NCBI GenBank assembly: GCA_964561025.1
Contig: CAZLNM010000130.1
Location: 1 to 11,719 of the forward strand
From: JAAZNF01 sp964561025
Lineage (GTDB): Bacteria > Myxococcota > B64-G9
Direction: 5' to 3'
Length of the DNA stretch: 11,719 nt
Positions 5,878 through 11,677 of this stretch are shown piece by piece (position 1 is the stretch's first letter; the number at the start of each line of letters is the position of its first letter). Both the position numbers and the translations under genes were made by a program. The notes under the pieces were generated by a model. It had not been told where the DNA came from. It ran no database searches and saw nothing but the letters and a program-made list of their open reading frames with translations.

Positions 5878-7356
5878 TCAGGGCATCTTGATGATGCCTT
5901 CCTTCTGCAAGAGCTTGATCTCGCCGCGGGCGCGCCGGATGGTCTTCTCGGCCATGCGCAGAAGGTCCGAGCGGGTGACGCCCGTGATGCCGGCCACGCC
6001 CTGCTCGATGGCCTTCATGCCCACCGCCGCGGCCTCGCGCGGGAACACCTCCCAGTCGTCCATGGTGGGCAGCAGGTAATCGTCCCGCAGGCCCCGGTCC
6101 TCGGCGCAGCGGGCCAGCTCTAGCGCGGCCTCCAGGCACATCTCGTCGGTGATGGTGCGCGCGCGCACGTCCAGGGTGCCGCGGAAGATGCCCGGGAAGC
6201 CCATGGAGTTGTTGACCTGGTTGGGGAAGTCGGAGCGCCCGGTGGCCACCACCCGCGCGCCGGCCTCCTTGGCCTCCCAGGGCCAGATCTCGGGCACCGG
6301 GTTCGCGCACACGAACACGATGGAGCCCTCGGCCATGCCGGCCACCCAGTCCTTGTGGATGACGTCCGGGCCCGACTTGGACAGCGAGATGAGCACGTCC
6401 GCCCCGCGCAGGGCCTCCGCCAACGAGCCGGTGAAACCCTGGGGGTTGGTGAGGTGGACCAGCGCCCACTTCTCGGGCTCGGTCTGGGCCAGCTCGGTGC
6501 GGCCGGCGTGCAGGGCGCCCTTGGAGTCGCAGATCAGCATGTTCTCGCCCTTGACCCCGGCCTGCATGCACAGGTGGGCGATGCGGATGTTGGCCGCGCC
6601 GGCGCCGTTCAGCACCAGCTTCACCTGGTCGATGGCCTTGCCGACGATCTTGAGGGCGTTCACCAGCCCGGCCACGGTCACCGCCGCGGTGCCCTGCTGG
6701 TCGTCGTGCCACACCGGCACGTGACACTCGCGCCGCAGGGTGTCGAGGATGCGGAAGCACTTGGGCTTGGCGATGTCCTCCAGGTTGAAGCCGCCGAACG
6801 AGGGCTGGAGCCACTTGACCGCCTGGATGATCTGGTCCGGATCCTTGGTCCCCAGGCAGATGGGCACCGCGTCCACCCCGCCCAGGTACTTGAAGAGCAG
6901 GCCCTTGCCCTCCATCACCGGCATGGCCGCCTCGGGCCCGATGTCGCCGAGGCCGAGCACCCGCGTGCCGTCGGAGACCACCGCGATGGTGTTGCCCTTG
7001 ATGGTGTGCTCCCAGACCTTCTCCGGGTGAGCGGCGATGTCCTTGCAGGGCTCGGCCACGCCCGGGGTGTACCAGATGGCGAAGTCGGAGAGATCCCGGA
7101 TGCAGCACTTGGCCACCACCTCGATCTTGCCGCGGTAGAAGGGGTGCAGCCGCATGGCCTCCAGTCCGGGCTTCTTGGCCCGCTCGATGAGCTGCTCCTT
7201 GGTGAGGCGCTCCTCGGGCACGGGGAGCTTCTTTGGCTTGGCCTGAACCTTGACGGCCTTCTTCTTCGCCGCCTTGGCGGGCCGATGCTGGGCCTTCGCC
7301 TTCTTGCCGGCGCGGACATTCTTTCGGGTCTTCTTGGCGGTCTTCTTGGCGGGCAT
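5878..7356 (-). CDS. NAD(P)-dependent malic enzyme with lysine-rich N-terminal tail
   Basis: Malic enzyme converts malate to pyruvate and CO2 while reducing NAD(P)+. I chose the ATG at 7356-7354 because GGGAG lies seven bases upstream; an in-frame GTG two codons earlier is too close to it. The protein has 492 residues. The catalytic domain shows the Tyr96 motif YTPGVAEPC, SDGTRVLGLGDIG (128-140), Lys151 in EGKGLLFK, metal-binding NLEDI (191-195) and HDDQQGTA (217-224). The Rossmann domain shows LNGAGAAN (249-256), CDSKG (276-280), NPVPEI (352-357) and ATGRSDFPNQVNN (371-383). It is the short form, with no phosphotransacetylase domain. The unusual part is residues 1-43: 16 Lys and 3 Arg with no acidic residue, in AKK-type repeats like histone H1 tails. 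Cofactor preference cannot be read with confidence. A strong promoter lies just upstream. Confidence 0.93.
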   Translation of the reverse strand: MPAKKTAKKTRKNVRAGKKAKAQHRPAKAAKKKAVKVQAKPKKLPVPEERLTKEQLIERAKKPGLEAMRLHPFYRGKIEVVAKCCIRDLSDFAIWYTPGVAEPCKDIAAHPEKVWEHTIKGNTIAVVSDGTRVLGLGDIGPEAAMPVMEGKGLLFKYLGGVDAVPICLGTKDPDQIIQAVKWLQPSFGGFNLEDIAKPKCFRILDTLRRECHVPVWHDDQQGTAAVTVAGLVNALKIVGKAIDQVKLVLNGAGAANIRIAHLCMQAGVKGENMLICDSKGALHAGRTELAQTEPEKWALVHLTNPQGFTGSLAEALRGADVLISLSKSGPDVIHKDWVAGMAEGSIVFVCANPVPEIWPWEAKEAGARVVATGRSDFPNQVNNSMGFPGIFRGTLDVRARTITDEMCLEAALELARCAEDRGLRDDYLLPTMDDWEVFPREAAAVGMKAIEQGVAGITGVTRSDLLRMAEKTIRRARGEIKLLQKEGIIKMP

Positions 7357-7392
7357 GAGCACGCTCCCAGGATAAGATTGATTTTCGCCCGC

Positions 7393-7421
7393 GTTCTACA
7401 CCCCGATTCCCCTTGTGTCAA
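7393..7421 (-). promoter_or_regulatory. Promoter of the malic enzyme gene
   Basis: On the minus strand a perfect TTGACA (7421-7416) is followed after exactly 17 bp by TAGAAC (7398-7393; four of six consensus bases). The predicted transcript start, about 7386, leaves a 30-base leader with GGGAG before the ATG. This is the best promoter match in the window. Confidence 0.6.
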
Positions 7422-7441
7422 CTGGCAACCCCCGGAACCCC

Positions 7442-7596
7442 GGGGCCTGTCCCCAATTATTGCCCTGAAAAAACAATCACATAAAAAACCTAATGGGTTA
7501 TTTTCAAATACAATCAGATATTTACCGCAATACACAAAAAATACATAGCTTTTTCAACACCATACATGGTGCCTGTCCCCCATGGTGCCTGTCCCC
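7442..7596. repeat. AT-rich island flanked by GGGGACAGGC repeats (REP/RAYT-like remnant)
   Basis: On the minus strand the motif GGGGACAGGCACC occurs twice in a perfect 16-bp tandem (plus strand CATGGTGCCTGTCCCC at 7565-7580 and 7581-7596). It occurs a third time with one mismatch as GGGGACAGGCCCC (7454-7442), in the same orientation. Between them 7455-7564 is strikingly A+T-rich (about 27% G+C by hand count) in otherwise G+C-rich DNA. From memory, GGGGACAGGCACC-type repeats are common around IS200-like/REP-associated tyrosine transposases (RAYT); no transposase is seen here. The element fills most of the 375-bp gap between the divergent malic enzyme and tolQ starts; I see no gene in that gap. 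I found no clear plus-strand promoter in 7597-7731. Confidence 0.55.
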
Positions 7597-7731
7597 AGCG
7601 CGTCCCGAGGGCGTCTGGCGCTTTGGGCGTTTCCTCTTGATGTTTGGGAATGAAAACATCTTCTGACTTGTTTGCCGGTTTTGCCTGTGGTAGGCATGCT
7701 GGCGACGGCGAGCGCCGGTCAGGGAGGAACG

Positions 7732-8484
7732 ATGTTTTTGACAACAGTCCTGGATAGCCTCGTGGGCCAGGGCCAGGCTCCGGGCGGGACCGAGAGCTTC
7801 ATGATCACCCTGGTGCGGGCGGTGGATCCCATCCTGGAGCCTCTGGTGTTCGCGGTGCTCTTCATCCTGCTCGGCCTCTCGGCCGCGAGCTGGGGCATCA
7901 TCTATTACAAGTGGCGCAACCTGCGGCGCGCCCAGCGCCAGTCGGTGGATTTTCTGGAGATGTTCTGGAGTTCAAAACGCCTCGACGCCATCTACCAGAG
8001 CTCCGAGAAGCTCCAGAAGAGCCCCATCAGCCAGGTCTTTCGCGCCGGGTACGTCGAGCTCTCCAAGCTCAAGAAGACCCAGGCCGAGGGCGAGGCCGCC
8101 GGCGCCATGTACGACGCCATGGGCGGCATCGAGAACGTGCAGCGCTCGCTGCGCCGCGCCTCCCAGTCCGAGCTCACCGCCATGGAGAGCCTGGTACCGT
8201 TTCTGGCCACCACCGGCTCCACCGCGCCCTTCGTGGGGCTGTTCGGCACCGTGGTGGGCATCATGAAGGCCTTCATCGAGATCCGCCCCGGCACCGCCAC
8301 CCTGGACGCGGTGGGCCCCGGCATCTCGCACGCGCTCATCGCCACCGCGGTGGGGCTGTTCGCCGCCATCCCGGCGGTGATGGCCTACAACTACTTCGTG
8401 CGCAAGATCAAGGTGCTGTACGCCGAGATGGACAACTTCTCCAACGACTTCCTCAACATCATCAAGCGCCACTTCCTCAAGTAG
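7732..8484 (+). CDS. tolQ: TolQ/ExbB-family proton channel subunit
   Basis: The ATG at 7732 has GGGAGGAACG directly upstream; an in-frame start at 7672 lacks a ribosome binding site. The protein has 250 residues, slightly longer than typical TolQ. Three membrane segments are visible at about 34-58, 155-180 and 195-220, with a large cytoplasmic region between the first two. TolQ-like features include FLEMFWSSKRLDAIYQ (74-89), SPISQVFRAGYVEL (97-110), the signature STAPFVGLFGTVVGIMKAF (163-181) and GISHALIATAVGLFAAIPAV (197-216). With TolR it forms the inner-membrane motor that uses the proton gradient to drive TolA or TonB. The adjacent tolR and TonB/TolA-like genes in the same direction support this. 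TolQ is favoured over ExbB from the cytoplasmic-domain phrases, but the two families intergrade. Confidence 0.9.
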   Translation: MFLTTVLDSLVGQGQAPGGTESFMITLVRAVDPILEPLVFAVLFILLGLSAASWGIIYYKWRNLRRAQRQSVDFLEMFWSSKRLDAIYQSSEKLQKSPISQVFRAGYVELSKLKKTQAEGEAAGAMYDAMGGIENVQRSLRRASQSELTAMESLVPFLATTGSTAPFVGLFGTVVGIMKAFIEIRPGTATLDAVGPGISHALIATAVGLFAAIPAVMAYNYFVRKIKVLYAEMDNFSNDFLNIIKRHFLK

Positions 8485-8493
8485 GAGGCAGCC

Positions 8494-8919
8494 ATGGCCA
8501 TGACCGGCGCCGGCGGTTCGTCCGATCCCACCATGAGCGAGATCAACGTGACCCCGCTCGTGGACGTCATGCTGGTCCTGCTCATCATCTTCATGGTCAC
8601 CGCCCCGCTCATGCAGCAGGGGGTACAGGTGGCCCTGCCCCAGACCCAGGCCCAGAACATCCAGGAGGACCAGCAGCGCCTCATCCTGTCCATCACGCGC
8701 GAGCAGAAGATCTTCATCGGGCAGACCGAAGTGGACCGCGAGACGCTGGAACAGAAACTGCTGGCCAACGAGAAGCTCAAGCGCGACAAGGAGATCTACC
8801 TGCAAGCCGACCGCGCCATCCCCTACGGCTTCGTGGTGGACATCATGGCGGTGATGAAGCGCGCCGGGGTGGAGTCGGTGGGCATGCTCACCGAGCCGCC
8901 GGAAAAGGACAAAAAGTAG
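8494..8919 (+). CDS. tolR: TolR/ExbD-family proton channel subunit
   Basis: The protein has 141 residues, the normal size. It has a short cytoplasmic N-terminus with SEINVTPLVDVMLVLLIIFM; Asp24 in this segment is the expected proton-carrying residue of the single membrane helix (about 22-40). The periplasmic part follows (VQVALPQTQ, then LILSITREQKIFIG, IYLQADRAIPYGFVVDIMAVMKRAG and a final LTEP), as in TolR/ExbD. AGGAGG at 8483-8488 overlaps the stop of tolQ, and the ATG is five bases further on, so the two are tightly coupled. It works with TolQ as an inner-membrane stator and gate. Confidence 0.92.
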   Translation: MAMTGAGGSSDPTMSEINVTPLVDVMLVLLIIFMVTAPLMQQGVQVALPQTQAQNIQEDQQRLILSITREQKIFIGQTEVDRETLEQKLLANEKLKRDKEIYLQADRAIPYGFVVDIMAVMKRAGVESVGMLTEPPEKDKK

Positions 8920-8963
8920 ATCTTCGCGCATGAACGACCGTACTATCATATGGGTTTGATGAC

Positions 8964-9704
8964 ATGGGAGAGATCCGCCACCCCTTCTCGCGCGTGCCGC
9001 CCGGCGCCTGGCTGGTGATCCTGGCCTCGGCGGCGCTCCACGCCGGCCTGGTGTACCTCCTGGTGCAGGCCTCGCTGGCCAGCGGGCGCGGCAACGACAT
9101 CAAGGACAAGGCCCTGATCACCCACCTGGTGCGCAAGGGCGAGGAGAAGCCCAAGAACTGGCTCCCCGACAAGCCCCTGGCGCCCGCCCCGGAGGCCCCG
9201 CCGCCGGCCCCCGCCCCGGCCGTCGCGCCCGACGCCAAGGCCGCGCCGGCCGCGCCGAAAAAGACCGAGCGCGCGCCGGATCTCTCCAAGGCGCAGAAGA
9301 ACGCCCTGGCCGCGCTGGGCCGCCCCGACGAGTTCCGCACCTCGAACGAGAAGCCCGCCGGCTCCCCGAACGGCGTGGAGGAGGGCGACACCGACCGCGA
9401 GACCCTGGGCAACGCCTACTACACGCTGGTCTACCGCCAGGTGAAGCAGAACTACGTGGTGCCGGGCATCATCCCCGAGCGCGAGCGGCTGTTCCTCAAC
9501 GCCACGCTGGTCATCCGCCTGGACGCGGGCGGCAAACTCATCGGCGAGCCCGAGTTCGAGAAGCGCTCCGGCAACGACCTGTTCGACTCGGCGGTGCTGG
9601 GCGCCATCAAGAAGTCCGCCCCCTTCCCGCCGCCTCCCGCACAGCTCGCCGACGCCTACCGCAAGGACGGCATCGGCATGATCTTCTCCGCGGCCAAGAT
9701 GTGA
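8964..9704 (+). CDS. TonB/TolA-like energy transducer
   Basis: The 246-residue protein has the full architecture of a TonB/TolA transducer. After a short cytoplasmic N-terminus there is one membrane helix (about 15-36) with Ser22-x3-His26, the spacing of the SHLS motif by which TolA and TonB contact their motor. A Pro/Ala-rich periplasmic spacer follows (about 72-98), then a C-terminal domain (about 146-246) with VYRQVKQNYVVPG, LVIRLDAGGKLIGEPEFEKRSG, FDSAVLGAIKKSAPFPPPP and a final IGMIFSA, resembling TonB_C/TolA C-terminal domains. The start at 8964 is the first possible one after an in-frame stop, yet has no clear Shine-Dalgarno sequence. A nine-codon open frame with ATG (8930-8959) ends just upstream, so re-initiation or coupling is possible. 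No tolB or pal follows. Confidence 0.85.
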   Translation: MGEIRHPFSRVPPGAWLVILASAALHAGLVYLLVQASLASGRGNDIKDKALITHLVRKGEEKPKNWLPDKPLAPAPEAPPPAPAPAVAPDAKAAPAAPKKTERAPDLSKAQKNALAALGRPDEFRTSNEKPAGSPNGVEEGDTDRETLGNAYYTLVYRQVKQNYVVPGIIPERERLFLNATLVIRLDAGGKLIGEPEFEKRSGNDLFDSAVLGAIKKSAPFPPPPAQLADAYRKDGIGMIFSAAKM

Positions 9705-9711
9705 CCCCTCG

Positions 9712-9749
9712 CCAGCCGCCGCGCCTCCGGCCACCTGTTCGCGGCGCGC
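9712..9749 (+). repeat. 35-bp dispersed repeat, copy A (downstream of the TonB/TolA-like gene)
   Basis: Starting seven bases after the TonB/TolA-like stop codon, this matches 11643-11677 with four substitutions and one 3-bp insertion (CGC at 9720-9722). The last part, CTGTTCGCGGCGCGC (9735-9749), is identical over 15 bases to 11663-11677. It is in the sense orientation relative to the gene before it. Here the repeat is followed by TTTTTT, so this copy also forms the terminator listed next. Confidence 0.72.
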
Positions 9750-9755
9750 TTTTTT
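9720..9755 (+). terminator. Intrinsic terminator of the tolQR-TonB/TolA operon
   Basis: CGCGCC (9720-9725) pairs with GGCGCG (9743-9748) across a 17-base loop, followed by C and TTTTTT (9750-9755). It begins 16 bases after the stop codon and is built from dispersed repeat copy A. Confidence 0.6.
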
Positions 9756-9792
9756 GTTTGCATCACCGGCCTCAAAGTGCTACCGATCGGCC

Positions 9793-9826
9793 CCGCCCCT
9801 GGGAATGGTCCCCGGGGCGGTTTTTT
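9793..9826 (+). terminator. Strong hairpin-T-run: second terminator or attenuator ahead of the histone gene
   Basis: CCGCCCC (9793-9799) pairs with GGGGCGG (9814-9820). After a single T/C mismatch the stem continues as GGGA/TCCC (9801-9804 with 9809-9812) around an ATGG loop, and TTTTTT follows (9821-9826). This is the best terminator in the window. It ends only 27 bases before the histone ATG, so it either backs up the preceding terminator or sits in the leader of the histone mRNA. Confidence 0.7.
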
Positions 9827-9853
9827 CACTCTCTCTTTCGAAAGGGGCTTCCC

Positions 9854-10039
9854 ATGGCCGAAGAGCGCGACATGGTGGTGGTGGTGAGCAAGGTAAAAGA
9901 CTTCATCAAGAGCAAGGAGTGCATGACCGCCGGCGACTTCCCCGAGGCGCTGAGCAAGGCCGTCTACGATATCCTGGAGAAGGCCTGCGCCCGCGCCAAG
10001 GCCAACAAGCGCTCCACCGTCCGGCCCGAGGACATCTGA
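9854..10039 (+). CDS. Bacterial singlet histone (histone-fold DNA-binding protein)
   Basis: The 61-residue protein starts at the ATG at 9854, with AAGGGG (9842-9847) six bases upstream. The same frame is open back to 9701 but without start support. The pattern fits one histone fold: helix 1 at about 8-21 (VVVVSKVKDFIKSK), loop 1, long helix 2 at about 27-50 (AGDFPEALSKAVYDILEKAC), then NKRSTVRPEDI. Arg53 and Asp60 are seven residues apart, exactly as the Arg52-Asp59 pair of archaeal HMfB that clamps loop 2 to helix 3. The chain ends almost at Asp60, so helix 3 is nearly absent, as in short bacterial histones such as Bd0055 of Bdellovibrio. The expected role is dimeric DNA binding in the nucleoid. 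It has its own position behind two hairpin-T-runs and before dedA. The family call is strong from sequence pattern; the DNA-binding mode is inferred. Confidence 0.88.
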   Translation: MAEERDMVVVVSKVKDFIKSKECMTAGDFPEALSKAVYDILEKACARAKANKRSTVRPEDI

Positions 10040-10099
10040 GCCCGCGCCGGCGATCGGTGATTTGGTCTTCTCCCTCCCGCGACCAGTTGGCGGGCCCGC

Positions 10100-10750
10100 G
10101 TGGAAGAGCTGCTGCAAAACCTGCTCTCGGCCGTGGAGTCGCACGGCGGTTTCGGGGCGGCGGCCGTCTTCTCCTCCTCGCTGATCGAGTACGTCTTTCC
10201 ACCGTTCCCCGGCGATCTGGTCACCCTGTTCGCCACCTTCCTGGTGGTGAAGGGCGTGTGGAGTTTCCCCTTCTGCCTCGGCCTGGTCATGGCCGGCTCG
10301 CTCGCCGGGGCGGCCCTGGACTACGGCATCGGCCGGCTCATCAGCCGGCGCCTCGACCGCCTCCCGTCGGAGAAGGACGTGCGCGGCTTCCGGCCGCTGA
10401 CGCGGGAGAAGTACGAGCAGATCTCCCAGAAGTTCAACCGCTACGGCGCCTGGATCATCGCCGGCAACCGCTTCCTGCCGGGGGTGCGGGCCTTCTTCCT
10501 GGTGGCCGCCGGCGCCGCGCGCATGCCCTTCGGGCGCGTGATGCTGTTCGCCGCCCTGTCGGCCGTGGCCTGGAACCTCCTGATCCTCGGGGCGGGCTAC
10601 GCGGTGGGCCAGAGCTGGGACCGGCTGCAAGAGATCTTCCACTCCTACGCGCTGGTGATGTGGATCGTGATCCCGGTGGCGGCGCTTGTGCTCCTCGGCG
10701 CGTGGTGGTGGCGCCGCCGCCGCGCACGACCCACCGGAGGACCGCCATGA
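10100..10750 (+). CDS. DedA-family membrane protein
   Basis: The 216-residue integral membrane protein shows the DedA (SNARE-associated/VTT) features: a re-entrant segment with IEYVFPPFPGD (29-39), a long hydrophobic stretch at 40-80, and the conserved FNRYGAWIIAGNRFLPGVR (112-130) followed by a small-residue membrane segment (VAAGAARMPFGRVMLFAAL). A last helix lies at about 183-203, followed by an Arg-rich cytoplasmic end. DedA proteins act in membrane homeostasis, and several flip undecaprenyl phosphate or phospholipids; which applies here is not visible. The start is a GTG at 10100 with no clear Shine-Dalgarno site, 60 bp after the histone stop. Its stop overlaps the ATG of the histidine kinase (ATGA), so these two are coupled. 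Confidence 0.9.
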   Translation: MEELLQNLLSAVESHGGFGAAAVFSSSLIEYVFPPFPGDLVTLFATFLVVKGVWSFPFCLGLVMAGSLAGAALDYGIGRLISRRLDRLPSEKDVRGFRPLTREKYEQISQKFNRYGAWIIAGNRFLPGVRAFFLVAAGAARMPFGRVMLFAALSAVAWNLLILGAGYAVGQSWDRLQEIFHSYALVMWIVIPVAALVLLGAWWWRRRRARPTGGPP

Positions 10751-11517
10751 GCGAGAAGGGCGATCGGCCGGCCGGCCGCTCGCCGGCCCGGGAGCGGGAC
10801 CGGCGGCGGGCGGACTTCGCGGCCACGGTGAGCCACGACCTCAAGACCCCGCTCAACGCCATCGTGGGTTTCTTGAGCGTCTTGTTGCAGGACATCCCCC
10901 ACATGCGCCCGGAGTGGGTGGAGTACCTGGGCCAGATCGACCGCAGCGCGCGCCAGCTGCTCTCGCGCATCAATGATCTTTTAGAGCTGTACCGCCTCGA
11001 GGCCGGCAAGACCCTGCTCGAGCCGGTGTGGCTGAGCCCGCGCGAGATCCTCTCGCAGGCCGCCGAGGCAGCCCGGGAGGCGCTCGAACACAACCGCAAC
11101 CAGCTCTTGCTGGAGGTGCCGTGCGCGCGCCTGTTCTGCGAGCCGCGCCTCATGTTACGCGTCGCGCGCGAGCTCCTCGTCAACGCCGCCCAGGCCACGC
11201 GCGACGGCGTGGTGCGCGCCGCGCTGTCGTGCCAGGACACCGGCGGCGGCCAACGGCAGATCACGCTTTCCGTGGAGGACAGCGGCGACGGTCTGGCAAA
11301 AGACCGCCTGGACGCGCTCAGGCGCACGCTCGCGACCGACCCGGCCTCGGACGAGGCGCGCTGGGAAGGCATCGGCCTGGGCCTCGCCCTGGCGCGCCAG
11401 GCCGCCACCCTGCTCGGGGGCCGGCTCGACATCGAGGCCCGCCCCGACGGGGGCACCCGCGCCAGCCTGACGTTCGACCTCTCTCGCGAGCACGTCGAGG
11501 ACGAACCCGCCGCCTGA
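10747..11517 (+). CDS. Sensorless cytoplasmic histidine kinase
   Basis: The 256-residue protein starts at the ATG at 10747, with GGAGG at 10736-10740; the frame is open much further upstream, but only as the shadow of dedA. It has the HisKA phospho-acceptor motif FAATVSHDLKTPLNAIVGF with His30, a second dimerisation helix (about 57-88), and a HATPase_c domain with the N box ELLVNAAQA (142-150), the G1 box EDSGDGL (177-183) and the G2 box GIGLGLALARQ (208-218), ending with GGTRASLTF. There is no membrane segment, PAS, GAF, HAMP or receiver domain, so the input must come from another protein. The overlap with dedA suggests that the DedA protein may be its partner or be controlled with it. No response regulator is in the window. 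Confidence 0.92.
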   Translation: MSEKGDRPAGRSPARERDRRRADFAATVSHDLKTPLNAIVGFLSVLLQDIPHMRPEWVEYLGQIDRSARQLLSRINDLLELYRLEAGKTLLEPVWLSPREILSQAAEAAREALEHNRNQLLLEVPCARLFCEPRLMLRVARELLVNAAQATRDGVVRAALSCQDTGGGQRQITLSVEDSGDGLAKDRLDALRRTLATDPASDEARWEGIGLGLALARQAATLLGGRLDIEARPDGGTRASLTFDLSREHVEDEPAA

Positions 11518-11580
11518 CCCGAAACCCAGGCGGAAAGACGCGCTCCACCTTGCATTGTCGCCAATATACGCGGCGCGCCA

Positions 11581-11637
11581 GGCGAGTCCTCTATGTAGCG
11601 GAGCCGGCTCTGCGGCGAGCAACTAAGAGGACTCGCC
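11581..11637 (+). other. Stem-loop with perfect 12-bp arms enclosing a second hairpin
   Basis: GGCGAGTCCTCT (11581-11592) is the exact reverse complement of AGAGGACTCGCC (11626-11637). The 33-base interior contains the hairpin GCCG-GCTCTG-CGGC (11603-11616). No T-run follows, so it is not a standard terminator. It could be a small structured RNA, a 3'-end stabiliser of the kinase mRNA, a REP/BIME-like element, or a protein-binding cruciform. Confidence 0.6.
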
Positions 11638-11642
11638 GGTGG

Positions 11643-11677
11643 GCAGCCGCACCTCCGACCATCTGTTCGCGGCGCGC
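11643..11677 (+). repeat. 35-bp dispersed repeat, copy C (between the two 52-bp repeats)
   Basis: This copy starts right after the 12-bp-arm stem-loop and overlaps by ten bases the start of the second 52-bp repeat (shared CGCGGCGCGC). It matches minus-strand 5839-5805 at 30 of 35 positions and 9712-9749 with four substitutions and a 3-bp gap. It is in the sense orientation downstream of the histidine kinase gene. Confidence 0.7.

Noticed and set aside
6355..7548. A 397-codon plus-strand open frame opposite the malic enzyme.
   Set aside because: It is a mirror of the malic enzyme coding sequence and runs into the AT-rich repeat region; no ribosome binding site.
7514..7744. A 76-codon minus-strand open frame across the GGGGACAGGC repeats.
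   Set aside because: Its peptide is largely the translated repeat and it overlaps the tolQ start; no ribosome binding site and no homology that I recognise.
9758..9786. A possible histone promoter, TTGCAT with TACCGA at 17 bp.
   Set aside because: The boxes match only about three and two of six consensus bases, and the start would fall inside the terminator hairpin.
9754..10746. An N-terminal extension of the histidine kinase by some 330 codons.
   Set aside because: This frame is a shadow of the histone and dedA genes; the ATG at 10747 has GGAGG at proper spacing and the ATGA overlap.
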